Source of the DNA: Candidatus Gastranaerophilales bacterium | Lineage (GTDB): Bacteria > Cyanobacteriota > Vampirovibrionia > Gastranaerophilales > Gastranaerophilaceae | NCBI GenBank assembly: GCA_910587055.1 | Contig: CAJUKY010000004.1 | Span: forward strand, 66,802 to 130,801 | Direction: 5' to 3' | Length of the DNA stretch: 64,000 nt | Position numbers and translations under genes: made by a program | The notes under the pieces: generated by a model | Seen by the model: the letters and a program-made list of their open reading frames with translations, nothing else | Told to the model about the DNA's origin: nothing | The model's database searches: none | Shown: positions 33,754 through 42,497 of the stretch, piece after piece | How the letters are laid out: the number at the start of each line of letters is the position of its first letter | How positions within the stretch are numbered: position 1 is the stretch's first letter

Positions 33754-34422
33754 TTGGAAAAAACTTGTAAAATTTGTGAAATATTTGAATCAATTCAGGG
33801 TGAAGGGCTTACGGTAGGTCAAAAACACTTATTTATAAGGCTTTTCGGTTGTAATTTGAAATGCAAATACTGTGATACCAATAATTTTGAAGAAAAAAAC
33901 GTAATAAAATTAACAAAATCCGCGCTTTATGGAGAAATTCAGCACTACGGGGCGCAAATTATCAGTTTTACAGGCGGAGAGCCCTTATTGCAATCCGATT
34001 TTTTGAGAGATTTTTTATCGGAATATAAGACTTCCCTGAAAAAAACAATATACTTAGAAACCAATGGTACTCTGCCATACAACCTTAGAGAAGTAATAGA
34101 TTATATCGATATTGTTGGGATGGATATCAAGCTTGAATCTGCCGCAGGAGAAAAGCATGATTTTTCTTTAAGCGATGAATTTCTACTTGTAGCAAGAGAT
34201 GCAGACGTTTTTGCAAAAGTTGTTTTTGATGAAAATATAACGGATAAAGAGATAAATGAACTTGCAAATTTAGGGATGAAGCATGGAATAGAAATTATTT
34301 TACAGCCTAAGATGCCTATGTCCAAAAAGCTTGATATGACAGGTATTTTCCAGAAGCTGTATTCAAAATATTCAAGAATAAGGCTCATCCCGCAGGTACA
34401 TAAATTCCTGAACCTGCCTTAA
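33754..34422 (+). CDS. queE: 7-carboxy-7-deazaguanine synthase (radical SAM)
   Basis: 222 aa. It contracts CPH4 to 7-carboxy-7-deazaguanine in the queuosine/preQ0 pathway using SAM, a [4Fe-4S] cluster and magnesium. ESIQGEGLTVGQKHLFIRL is the family start and CNLKCKYC is the CxxxCxxC cluster motif; GGEPLLQSDF binds SAM. The start is TTG at 33754, with AAGGA before it; no ATG fits. Other queuosine genes are not in the window. Confidence 0.92.
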   Translation: MEKTCKICEIFESIQGEGLTVGQKHLFIRLFGCNLKCKYCDTNNFEEKNVIKLTKSALYGEIQHYGAQIISFTGGEPLLQSDFLRDFLSEYKTSLKKTIYLETNGTLPYNLREVIDYIDIVGMDIKLESAAGEKHDFSLSDEFLLVARDADVFAKVVFDENITDKEINELANLGMKHGIEIILQPKMPMSKKLDMTGIFQKLYSKYSRIRLIPQVHKFLNLP

Positions 34423-34447
34423 AATCAGCATTCTGCGGATTTTACTA

Positions 34448-34476
34448 TTGACACCTGTTACGTTACAGGTTATAAT
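34448..34476 (+). promoter_or_regulatory. higBA promoter, consensus sigma70, leaderless, with operator in the spacer
   Basis: TTGACA at 34448-34453, exactly 17 bases, TATAAT at 34471-34476. The spacer is an almost perfect 18-bp palindrome, ACCTGTTACGTTACAGGT (34453-34470), a natural site for HigA autorepression. Position +1 falls on the ATG at 34484. Confidence 0.75.
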
Positions 34477-34483
34477 AAATAAT

Positions 34484-34762
34484 ATGATAAAAAGCTTTGA
34501 ACATAAGGGTCTGGAAAATTTTTTTAAAACAGGCTCAACTAAAGGCATTCAGGCAATTCATGCTAAGAAATTATCAATAATATTACTATCGCTTCACAGG
34601 GCAAAGTTTGTAGACGATCTTGATATTCCCGCCTTCAAACTTCATCCTTTGAAGGGTTCCATGAAAGGTTTATGGTCAGTTACAGTGCAGGCCAACTGGC
34701 GCATAACTTTTAAATTTGAAGACGAAAATGCTTATATAGTTAATTATCAGGATTATCATTAA
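34484..34762 (+). CDS. higB: HigB-type toxin (RelE superfamily)
   Basis: 92 aa, a typical HigB size. Family blocks: NFFKTGSTKGIQAIHAKKL and LKGSMKGLWSVTVQANWRI, ending FKFEDENAYIVNYQDYH. HigB cleaves mRNA on the ribosome; its antitoxin HigA follows 13 bases downstream, in the toxin-first order characteristic of higBA. Start chosen at the leaderless ATG; an upstream in-frame ORF extension crosses the promoter and is rejected. Confidence 0.93.
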   Translation: MIKSFEHKGLENFFKTGSTKGIQAIHAKKLSIILLSLHRAKFVDDLDIPAFKLHPLKGSMKGLWSVTVQANWRITFKFEDENAYIVNYQDYH

Positions 34763-34775
34763 GAAAGGTATAAAA

Positions 34776-35069
34776 ATGGAAATGTATAACCCCCCGCATC
34801 CCGGAGAAATTTTGCTTGAAGGCTGGATAATACCTCTGGGTTTTAGTATATCGGAATTTGCTTTAAAAATCGGAACCAGCCGTAAAAATTTATCTGAAAT
34901 TGTAAACGGAAAATCAAGAATTAGTCCTGAAATGGCATTAAAAATTGAAAAAGCACTGAAATCCCGTGCTGGTTTCTGGCTTGATTTGCAGCAGGCGTAT
35001 GATTTATGGCATGCCAGACAGCGTGTAAATCTTGATAATGTTGAAGTTATAAACTGGCAGGCAGGTTAA
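34776..35069 (+). CDS. higA: HigA-type antitoxin (XRE)
   Basis: 97 aa. It starts with the HigA hallmark NPPHPGEILLEGWIIPLG, then an HTH domain with GTSRKNLSEIVNGKSRISP and the closing AGFWLDLQQAYDLW. It neutralises HigB and represses the operon, probably through the palindrome in the promoter. RBS GAAAGG precedes the ATG. Confidence 0.93.
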   Translation: MEMYNPPHPGEILLEGWIIPLGFSISEFALKIGTSRKNLSEIVNGKSRISPEMALKIEKALKSRAGFWLDLQQAYDLWHARQRVNLDNVEVINWQAG

Positions 35070-35185
35070 AGCCCGATGTGGCATTAAGAAATATTAAATT
35101 TTGGATACATTCTTAATCAAAGAAGGTTCAAAATATATTATTATGAGTTTTGTATTAATGCGAAGATTTAAAAACGAGGTATTAA

Positions 35186-35824
35186 ATGCAAATTCATGCT
35201 ATAAGGAGTATTCAGTTCAAAGGAGCTGAAACAGATAATAAAGACAAAAGTTCTGCTGAAAATAAAAAAGATACCGCTGCAAAAAACAGCCCGTATGCTT
35301 ATTACAGCAAAGCAGTTGCTTATGAAGCACAAAAGCTTTCTGTCGGAAGAGAAAAAGAAGACGGCGAATATAAAGCCGCAACAATTATTGCCGGTCTCGG
35401 TGCAGTTGCAGCTTCGCTTATGGCCCTTTTCAAATCAATTAAATCTTTGAATTTAAATAAAAAACTAAATAAAGCAATTAAAAATTCCGCAAGCTCTGAA
35501 AGAATTGCAGAGTTAAAAACTGCGGCTCTTAAAAAGCAAAAAGGAAGTACTGTTGCGCTTGGCATAGGACTTGCACTTACTTTTGTTTCAATAGGCGCAT
35601 GGGCGAAAAATAAATTTGAAGCTGATAAAACCGCTAAAGAAAGAGGTTTTATGCCGGATAAAGAGCTTAATCAAAAGGCCGTTCAAGATAAAAGCACAAT
35701 TGATAAGGCTTTGGATGCCTTAAAAACAAAAGATGCCGAAACAAAAGATACAGAAACAAAAGATACAGAAACAAAAGAACAAACAAAAGAAGACATAAAA
35801 GAAACTGCTGAAAATAATAATTAA
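35186..35824 (+). CDS. FKG-tag membrane protein with tandem ETKD repeats
   Basis: 212 aa. The tag is MQIHAIRSIQFKGAE. Two membrane helices, AATIIAGLGAVAASLMALF and STVALGIGLALTFVSIGAW, flank a basic cytoplasmic or lumenal loop. The C-terminus has a run of 15-base tandem repeats (about 35735-35790) encoding ETKDTETKDTETK, which may vary in number. No Sec signal peptide. GAGG precedes the ATG; a terminator follows. Family unknown. Confidence 0.7.
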   Translation: MQIHAIRSIQFKGAETDNKDKSSAENKKDTAAKNSPYAYYSKAVAYEAQKLSVGREKEDGEYKAATIIAGLGAVAASLMALFKSIKSLNLNKKLNKAIKNSASSERIAELKTAALKKQKGSTVALGIGLALTFVSIGAWAKNKFEADKTAKERGFMPDKELNQKAVQDKSTIDKALDALKTKDAETKDTETKDTETKEQTKEDIKETAENNN

Positions 35825-35831
35825 AAATAAT

Positions 35832-35863
35832 AAAAAGCCTGTCCCTTATCGGATAGGCTTTTT
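35832..35863 (+). terminator. Terminator after the ETKD-repeat gene
   Basis: AAAAAGCCTGTCC/GGATAGGCTTTTT stem with one G-T wobble and a six-base loop. Confidence 0.8.
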
Positions 35864-35921
35864 AAAAAGGTTACATGATATTTTAAGCTGTCAGTTGTTG
35901 TTTATCGAAAAAATTCCTAAA

Positions 35922-36887
35922 TTATCCTAAATAATGTTTTAATTCCGCGGTTTTTTCGGAGCGTCTCAATTTTTTTAAAGCTTCTCCTTCAATTTGTCTT
36001 ATCCTCTCTTTTGAAAACCCTAAAATTTTCCCCAATTCTTCAAGTGTTTTTGTTTTCCGCCCTTCTAAACCGAAGCGGTTTATTATGATAAATCTTTCTT
36101 TCAGCGAGAGTATATCAAGCGCTTTTATAATATCTTCGTTTAGAAATTCTTTTTCTGTCTTGATATCAGGCAGTTTTCCTATATCATCTTTAATATAATC
36201 TTCAAGGCATAAATCCTGTGCCACAGGCGTATCAAGGCTTACAGGCTCTTTTATCATAGCTTTTTTAACCTGTTTTATTTTTTTGATATCGGTTTTTAAA
36301 TAATCCGCAAGTGCCTCATCATCAGGTTCATGCCCTAAATCTACACTCAGTTTTACAATTGCGCGTTTTAAGGTTCTTATCTTGTCGCTCATATGCACGG
36401 GGATTCTTATAGTCCTTGAATTATTGGCGATAGCCCTTATTATTGTTTGCTTTATCCACCATGTTGCATAAGTTGAAAATTTAAAACCTTTTGTATAATC
36501 AAATCTTTCTGCGGCTTTAATAAGTCCTAAAGAGCCTTCCTGTACAAGATCCATAAATAAAATTCCCTGCCCTGTGTATTTTTTTGCAATTGATACAACA
36601 AGTCTTAAATTTGCCTGAATAAGCTTTTTTCTTGCAATTCTTGCTTCTTTTTTGCTGCCTTCCTTTATCGTCTTTCCGATTGCTGTTTCGTTTGCCCTGT
36701 TTAAAAGTTTTATTTTGCCTATATCTTTAAGATACATCTGCAAAATTTCATCTTTATTTGCAATGGTGTTGAAGGTTTTAATTTCTTCTTCATCATCTTC
36801 TTCATTATCTGTTATAGGGCAGCTTGTTCCCGTAAACTGGTCTTCAAAATCATACTCTTCATACACCTTGTTTAATGAATTTTTCAT
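35922..36887 (-). CDS. RNA polymerase sigma-70 family factor (RpoD/RpoH-like, short N-terminus)
   Basis: 321 aa from ATG 36887, which has GGAGGAAA before it; a longer ORF from 36962 is possible but has no clear RBS. Regions: 1.2 (ILQMYLKDIGKIKLLNR), 2 (LRLVVSIAKKYTGQG, GLIKAAERFDYTKGFKFSTY), 3 (GHEPDDEALADYLKTDIKKI), 4 (FGLEGRKTKTLEELGKILGF then SKERIRQIE). It lacks the large region 1.1 of some primary factors, so it may be the housekeeping sigma or a group 2 one. It stands alone. Confidence 0.9.
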   Translation of the reverse strand: MKNSLNKVYEEYDFEDQFTGTSCPITDNEEDDEEEIKTFNTIANKDEILQMYLKDIGKIKLLNRANETAIGKTIKEGSKKEARIARKKLIQANLRLVVSIAKKYTGQGILFMDLVQEGSLGLIKAAERFDYTKGFKFSTYATWWIKQTIIRAIANNSRTIRIPVHMSDKIRTLKRAIVKLSVDLGHEPDDEALADYLKTDIKKIKQVKKAMIKEPVSLDTPVAQDLCLEDYIKDDIGKLPDIKTEKEFLNEDIIKALDILSLKERFIIINRFGLEGRKTKTLEELGKILGFSKERIRQIEGEALKKLRRSEKTAELKHYLG

Positions 36888-36989
36888 AAAAAAATTTCCT
36901 CCAACCCTTTTTAAAAACTCTATTCCATCCTCTTTTAGTTTGTTTGACGTTTGAAATTTCATTATGTTTCCAATATTTAAAACTTGGTG

Positions 36990-36995
36990 TATAAT
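36990..36995 (+). promoter_or_regulatory. -10 of the metallophosphatase-arnT-like transcript
   Basis: TATAAT; the leader that would follow includes a block of nearly pure G and C (37016-37037) containing six G and GGCCGCGCCGGC just before the ATG, most unusual in this AT-rich sequence. Confidence 0.4.
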
Positions 36996-37037
36996 AAGCT
37001 CTATAAAGCAATATACGGGGGGACGGGCCGCGCCGGC

Positions 37038-37844
37038 ATGAGAATTTTTAAATCATTACTTTTTATATTTTTATTGTTTTTCTGTTCCGATAAGGCATTT
37101 TCGGCTGATGTAACATTCACCGCAGTTTCTGATGCCTGTATTAAATCAGACAAAATCAATAATTCTATGACACCCTCTATTCAAAAACTTTTAAGGGTAA
37201 AGGATGATATTAACCGCTCCGGAAGCGACTTTGTATTATTTTTAGGAAATAACATTTCAGGAGCAGATAAATATAACCTTGTTATGTTTGCAAAAATAAT
37301 TAAAAAAATCCAGAAACCTGTGTATGTAAGCATTGGCAACAATGATATACAAAAAACAAAACACCTTGAAAAAAAAGAATATTACAGACTTTTAAACAGA
37401 TATTCAAGAAATAAAATTTCTAAAATTCCTTCCGTAAAGAAACTTAACGGATTTGTATTTATTTTTATGGACGGCACTAATGAGATGGTGTCAATGCCGA
37501 GAGGATATTATAAAGAAAGAGAATTGATTACTTTAGAAAAATATTTAAATAAATATAAAAATAATGAAGTAATCATAGTTCAGCATTATCCTCTTTTAGG
37601 AATTGAAGATGCAATGAAGGCTACATTTAACGCTGAACCGTATAAAAATTTAATTTCAAAACACAAAAACATAAAGGCAATTATTTCGGGACACGACAAT
37701 AAAGATTTTACTATTGAAGATGAAAACGGAATAAAACATATCAATATCCCTTCTTTAAGTGTTGGCGCCGAATATGAAGTAATTACGATAAAAACGAAAG
37801 GCGATGAAGTCTTTATCAGAGCGAAAATTATAGATGTAGAATAA
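37038..37844 (+). CDS. Secreted calcineurin-like phosphoesterase with altered metal site
   Basis: 268 aa from ATG 37038, which opens the signal peptide MRIFKSLLFIFLLFFCSDKA. The metallophosphoesterase fold is visible: LFLGNNIS, VYVSIGNNDI, IIVQHYPLL and AIISGHDNKD. The metal motifs differ from the standard DxH, GDxxD, GNHD and GHxH: here D-A-C, GNNIS, GNND and GHDN. It may be a non-catalytic relative or have a changed metal. It is likely periplasmic and translated with the next gene, 12 bases downstream. Confidence 0.75.
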   Translation: MRIFKSLLFIFLLFFCSDKAFSADVTFTAVSDACIKSDKINNSMTPSIQKLLRVKDDINRSGSDFVLFLGNNISGADKYNLVMFAKIIKKIQKPVYVSIGNNDIQKTKHLEKKEYYRLLNRYSRNKISKIPSVKKLNGFVFIFMDGTNEMVSMPRGYYKERELITLEKYLNKYKNNEVIIVQHYPLLGIEDAMKATFNAEPYKNLISKHKNIKAIISGHDNKDFTIEDENGIKHINIPSLSVGAEYEVITIKTKGDEVFIRAKIIDVE

Positions 37845-37856
37845 GGAGGAAAGAGC

Positions 37857-39596
37857 GTGATACAGAGTTTAGATAAATTTTTAAAACGTGCAAAAGACTT
37901 TATAACAAAACACGCAAATCCCTTTTGCATACTTGCGCTTATCCTGTTTTGCTATTTATTCTGTATTTTAAATTTAGGAAACTACAGGCTTATTGATATT
38001 GATGAAACAAGGTATGTAAATATTGCGCGTGCCATGTTTGCGGGCGGTGATTTTGTTACTCCTTATTTGAATTTTGAGCCTTTCCTGGAAAAACCTCCGC
38101 TTTTTTACTGGCTTATAGTGCTTTTATACAAATTAACAGGTTCCACGGATGAATTTATTTCAAGGCTTCCAAATGCCATAATGTGTATTCTGGCTGTGTT
38201 TGCTACATTTTTCTTTGGAAGAAAAGCCCTAAATTCTAAAATCTTCGGGCTGGTAAGCGCATTTATCTTATTATCTTCCGTGTGGGTGGGGTTATTTACT
38301 CATATTGCCATTATGGATATCGGCTTTATGGCTTTGTGTACCGTTACGATATATTGCGCGGTTGTTACACTTTTTAATGTTAAAGAGGAAAATAAAAAAT
38401 ATCTCTGGTATCTTGCCTACTTTTTTATGGCGTTAAGTGTGCTTCAAAAGGGGCTTATAGGGATTATAATCCCTGCTATGGTGACAGGGCTTACGTTTCT
38501 TGCTTTTAATAAGGGCAAAGAACTTGTAAAACCTCTTTATATAATCCTCGGAGTTATTATATTTCTGCTCGTTGCGCTTCCCTGGCACATAGCGGCATAT
38601 ACGGCAAACGGCAGTGCATTTATTGATGATTATATTGTAAAACACCACTTTGCAAGGTTTTTAAATTCATCTCTTGGAATAAACAGAAAACAGCCCTTCT
38701 TATTTTATATTCCGATTATCCTTGCAGGGTTTATGCCATGGACATTCAGCTTTATTTCGGCTTGTATCAGAGGGATAAAATCTCTGGTTAAAGATTTTAA
38801 AGCTGCAAAATCTTTTAAACAGCTTCTTTCAGCTGATACAAACGACAGAAAGCTTTTAGTTTTTGCATCAATTTATATGCTTTCCGTTTTATTGTTTTTC
38901 AGCGTATCGTCTACAAAACTTCCGACCTACATTCTGCCTTTATTCCCTGCATTATCTTTAATTACGGGGTATTACTGGTGGGGATATATTGCGGATAATA
39001 AATTTGAAAAAGGTATAAAAATTTCAGCTTTAACGGGTGCTGTTTTCTTTATTATATTTGGAATCGGCGGAGCATTAATTACAAACTTTTTATCCGGCGA
39101 AAGTTTATTGTATGCGCAAAATGCCGATAGTTTCAGGATGGTGATGGCATCATGGCTGATTGTAATATCTTTAATTACAATTTTATGTTTAATTGCAAAA
39201 AACAGATCGCTGTTATTTATTGCAAATGTGATTTTGATGCTCGGTGTATCAATTATTACAAGCGGAAAAATTCTGGGGTTTATTACGACATTCGGCCAGA
39301 ATGAGCTTGAATATTATGCGGATAAGGCACAGGTTGTTTCCGGCTCAAAACTCATAGCATACGGCACGGGAAAAAAATACAGTCTGTTAAATAATTATGA
39401 AGGGAAAATTTACTATATTGTCGGAATAGATAACGAAGGCTATAATGAAGTAAAAGATATAATTAAAAATGCGGCGGAAAATAAAAATGCCGTATATTTG
39501 ATAACAAGAAATAAGAAAGAATACCCTTCGGATATTCTTGAAAAATTCACAAAGCTTGAATCCGGCAAAAAATATGACTTGTATGTGAAGTATTAG
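37857..39596 (+). CDS. ArnT/PMT-family membrane glycosyltransferase (GT-C)
   Basis: 579 aa, about 12 helices. It starts with GTG at 37857, seven bases after AAGGAGG. The catalytic first loop has IDIDETRYVNIARAMFAGGD, with the acidic pair typical of PMT_2/ArnT enzymes, then FEPFLEKPPLFYWLI. Such enzymes transfer a sugar from a polyprenyl phosphate to lipid A, lipids or proteins on the outer side of the membrane. Follows the secreted phosphoesterase in one transcript. Confidence 0.9.
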   Translation: MIQSLDKFLKRAKDFITKHANPFCILALILFCYLFCILNLGNYRLIDIDETRYVNIARAMFAGGDFVTPYLNFEPFLEKPPLFYWLIVLLYKLTGSTDEFISRLPNAIMCILAVFATFFFGRKALNSKIFGLVSAFILLSSVWVGLFTHIAIMDIGFMALCTVTIYCAVVTLFNVKEENKKYLWYLAYFFMALSVLQKGLIGIIIPAMVTGLTFLAFNKGKELVKPLYIILGVIIFLLVALPWHIAAYTANGSAFIDDYIVKHHFARFLNSSLGINRKQPFLFYIPIILAGFMPWTFSFISACIRGIKSLVKDFKAAKSFKQLLSADTNDRKLLVFASIYMLSVLLFFSVSSTKLPTYILPLFPALSLITGYYWWGYIADNKFEKGIKISALTGAVFFIIFGIGGALITNFLSGESLLYAQNADSFRMVMASWLIVISLITILCLIAKNRSLLFIANVILMLGVSIITSGKILGFITTFGQNELEYYADKAQVVSGSKLIAYGTGKKYSLLNNYEGKIYYIVGIDNEGYNEVKDIIKNAAENKNAVYLITRNKKEYPSDILEKFTKLESGKKYDLYVKY

Positions 39597-39632
39597 CTAA
39601 ATTTTTAACTTAACTGCACAGTAACTGCCGAG

Positions 39633-39825
39633 TATGGAAATTGTTTAAAAAATACAGCAGTCTGGCAACACTCATAAAATTTCTAATCTCACCTTTTATT
39701 GTTCGAGAACTCGCTGGCGCTTTCAGCCGATAAGCGCGCCAGCTCAAACACTCTCACTTTATACGTTCGATAAGAAATTTTTATTCGCTTATGCTTAATG
39801 CTGTATTTTTTAAACAATTTCCATA
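39633..39825. mobile_element. 193-bp MITE-like foldback element with 27-bp terminal inverted repeats
   Basis: Perfect 27-bp inverted ends: TATGGAAATTGTTTAAAA... at 39633-39659 and its complement at 39799-39825. Inside, AAATTTCT.ATC pairs with its partner near 39770, and the centre is GCTGGCGC/GCGCCAGC. Both ends are TA, as expected for insertion by an IS630/mariner-type transposase with TA duplication. There is no ORF. It lies between two convergent genes. Confidence 0.75.
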
Positions 39826-39841
39826 GCATAGATAGATTATT

Positions 39842-41626
39842 CTATACGGGAATTCGAATTGTAAATTCCGTAAATTTTACTGCTATCCCGTCTTTTTTGA
39901 CGGCAGAGCTTTCAAATGAAATTGTGCCTTTATGTTTTTCCACTATCTTTTTGCAGATGGCAAGGCCTAATCCCGTCCCCTCGCCTACTTTTTTTGTTGT
40001 AAAGCCGGCATGGAAAATTTTCTTCTTATCTTCCTCTTTTATTCCGCTGCCGTTGTCTTTAATTTTTACAAAAAGCGAGCTCTCTTTTATTTCCGTAGAA
40101 ATTGTGATTTCTCCAATAAAGCCTGTCTTTGCGGCTTCCGCTTCTTTTTCGATACTTTGAATTGAGTTCATTAAAATGTTTAAAAATACCTGATTCAGCA
40201 TATTCGGGTAACAGTTTACAGGCTGCAATTCTCCGTAATTTTTAATCAAATTAATATCTTTTTTCAATTTATGTCTTAAAAGATTTAAAGTTAAATCCAA
40301 TTCATCGTTGATATTTGCCGCCTGCAGGGTTTCTTCATCAAGACGCACAAACCTTTTCAGCGATTGCACAAGGTTTGAAATTCTCTTTATTGCAATGGCA
40401 TCTATTGAATTTGTATCCCTTAAAATTTCAAGCGTATCATTATCAAACGGTGTATTTGAATTAAAAAACCGTTTTAAAATCTCATTATTTGCGCAGATGC
40501 TCGCTAAAGGTGTATTTATTTCATGGGCAACAGATGCTATTAATTGCCCCAGAGATGCCATTTTTTCCGAGTTTATTAATTGAAGCTGGGTTTCTTTTAG
40601 TTCCGTGAGTGCATTTTCAACCTCTTGTTTTTTATTCGAAACCTCCTGAAAAAGCATAGCCTGCGTGATTGCACTTGAAATCTGCATTGAAACTCCGAGC
40701 AGAAGCTCCTTTTCAATTTCTTCAATATTTTTCTTTGTTGTGAAAATAATAAGGATGGCAATTAAATTTTCGTTTCTTGTAATCGGGATAATAATCCTGT
40801 TTAAAGGAGTTTTTAAGGGTTCAGTTGAATTTTCGCTTTCTTTAAGACATATTTTAACCGAAATTTTATTATCAAAAATTTCATCCGTTGTCTGCTTATC
40901 GTATTTTAAAATTTCTCCCGTCCCTGAATTTTCCGCCCCTGAAACGGAAGGGTATAAATATTCCGTTATAAAAGCTTCCTCATCCGCTTTTTTCTTTGCA
41001 AAACAGGCTTTTTTCGCACCGAAAATAATGGATAATTCTTTCAGTGCAGTATTTATTAAATCGTTTAAATCTATAGTTTTTGAAATGCTTGTTGAAATCC
41101 TGTTTAAAAGTGCAAGCTTTACGGCTTGATTTTGTGCTTTAGAATTTGTGTTTAAAAACTCGCGGTTTTGAATTTTTAACTGTTCGTTTTCCTTTGTAAG
41201 TTTTTCAGTTAAAATTTCCCTTGTAACGTCATAAAAATAAACAATACGGTATTTTTTTAAAGAAAAAGCCTGAATTAAAAAATATAAAAATTCTCTCTCG
41301 CTTTTTTGATACATACCGTAAAGGCTGCAATTCCGCTTTTGTTCAAATGCATCTTTCAAGGGAGAATTAGTCTTTAAATTTTCGCTTTCTAAAAGGTAAT
41401 ATTCAAAATAAAATTTATTATCAAGTTTTTTTAAAATCTTTATATCATTGTAAAAATCTGCCGCATCAGGGAAAACATCAGAAAAAACTTTTTTAAAAGC
41501 CTTGTTAAAATAAACACCGTTTAAATTTTCAATCTTATTTTCGGGCTGAGAATTTTTGGAAGAAAAATCGCAAATAATAATAGGTTCTTTTAAATTGTGG
41601 TAAAAACTTCTTAAAACTTTGCTCAT
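39842..41626 (-). CDS. Sensor histidine kinase with GAF domain
   Basis: 594 aa, no membrane helices, so cytoplasmic. A PAS-like N-terminal part (about 1-130), a short coiled coil, a GAF domain (about 175-320) and a second coiled coil lead to HisKA with the phosphoacceptor His in LIASVAHEINTPLASI. The HATPase domain has N-box NILMNSIQSIE, G1 IKDNGSGIKEEDKKK and G2 GEGTGLGLAI. No response regulator is adjacent, so its partner is elsewhere. RBS GGGGAAAG precedes the ATG. Confidence 0.92.
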   Translation of the reverse strand: MSKVLRSFYHNLKEPIIICDFSSKNSQPENKIENLNGVYFNKAFKKVFSDVFPDAADFYNDIKILKKLDNKFYFEYYLLESENLKTNSPLKDAFEQKRNCSLYGMYQKSEREFLYFLIQAFSLKKYRIVYFYDVTREILTEKLTKENEQLKIQNREFLNTNSKAQNQAVKLALLNRISTSISKTIDLNDLINTALKELSIIFGAKKACFAKKKADEEAFITEYLYPSVSGAENSGTGEILKYDKQTTDEIFDNKISVKICLKESENSTEPLKTPLNRIIIPITRNENLIAILIIFTTKKNIEEIEKELLLGVSMQISSAITQAMLFQEVSNKKQEVENALTELKETQLQLINSEKMASLGQLIASVAHEINTPLASICANNEILKRFFNSNTPFDNDTLEILRDTNSIDAIAIKRISNLVQSLKRFVRLDEETLQAANINDELDLTLNLLRHKLKKDINLIKNYGELQPVNCYPNMLNQVFLNILMNSIQSIEKEAEAAKTGFIGEITISTEIKESSLFVKIKDNGSGIKEEDKKKIFHAGFTTKKVGEGTGLGLAICKKIVEKHKGTISFESSAVKKDGIAVKFTEFTIRIPV

Positions 41627-41668
41627 CTTTCCCCGTAAAGCCTTATGAAAAGGCAGTTTTCAAGCTTT

Positions 41669-42286
41669 TTACATCATAAAATCATCAGAATTTTTCTTAA
41701 CGTAAAACCCTAAACCTACAGATTTAAAGCTTGAATTTTCACTTTTTAAGCTGAAATTTTCTTTATTTAATTCATTTAATTTTTGTCTTAAGGTTTCATT
41801 TTCGGTTTTTGTTCTGATTAATTCAACCACAATTTCATCAAGCCCGTCCATTTTTTCATTTAAAACGCTTGATATTCTATCCACAATATTATTTTCAAGT
41901 GCTTCAACCGCTCTTGAAAATTCGTTTTTATGAGCGGGAAGTGCCAATCTGTCTGTATCTTCAATTGAAATTTCCTGTTTTTGCGCTCTCTGTTTTACTC
42001 TCTGCAGGAAATTATTTTCTTTTGCACTGTTTATATATTCTTTTTCCGTATTCATTTTTCTTACTGCTTCTTCTACTGCACGTTTCTTTTCTTCCTGAAG
42101 CTCTTTTGTGTGTTTATAAAGTTCTTTAACCTTTTTTAGCACATCAATATCATCTTTAGAAAAATAAATATTTCCGAAGCCGTCTTTTTTGGGTTTTAAG
42201 CATGCTTTCTGGCATAGCGTGGAAACTTCTTTAGGGTTTGAATTTAATATTCTTAAAAGCTGACCCGCCGTAATTATTTCTTCCAT
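41669..42286 (-). CDS. MerR-like HTH protein with coiled coil
   Basis: 205 aa from ATG 42286 (a TTG at 42325 is an alternative). The N-terminal part, ITAGQLLRILNSNPKEVSTL followed by GNIYFSKDDIDVLKKV, is the winged-helix layout of MerR/excisionase-type domains. Long charged coiled coils cover residues about 65-200. Such proteins can act in chromosome or plasmid segregation, or as regulators. Its mRNA would start with a strong hairpin (42355-42389). The next gene downstream is the histidine kinase 42 bases away, possibly co-transcribed. Confidence 0.65.
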   Translation of the reverse strand: MEEIITAGQLLRILNSNPKEVSTLCQKACLKPKKDGFGNIYFSKDDIDVLKKVKELYKHTKELQEEKKRAVEEAVRKMNTEKEYINSAKENNFLQRVKQRAQKQEISIEDTDRLALPAHKNEFSRAVEALENNIVDRISSVLNEKMDGLDEIVVELIRTKTENETLRQKLNELNKENFSLKSENSSFKSVGLGFYVKKNSDDFMM

Positions 42287-42354
42287 TTGATTAATATTTT
42301 CCTGCTTCACTTCAAAATTTTCCAATTCTTCAAATCCTGCCGCCTATAGCGAAA

Positions 42355-42389
42355 TGTGGGTTTTATGGGGGATAATAAAATATCCCACA
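42355..42389 (-). promoter_or_regulatory. 5'-terminal mRNA hairpin upstream of the MerR-like gene
   Basis: TGTGGG(TTTTAT)...(ATAAAA)TAT(CCCACA): a two-part stem. A minus-strand -10, TATAAT (42402-42397), would start transcription at about 42390, so the hairpin is the very 5' end of the mRNA, a common stability device. Confidence 0.4.
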
Positions 42390-42497
42390 ACAACATTATA
42401 GATTAAATTTTTTAAAAAACTACAAGTTTGTCTTTTATTTTTACAAAAGTTGTAATATTATAATAAAAGATTTGAAAACTATTGAGATTAGCGGATT

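Noticed and set aside
36888..36962. 25-residue N-terminal extension of the sigma factor
   Set aside because: The ATG at 36887 has a strong RBS; the upstream ATG has none, though it cannot be wholly excluded.
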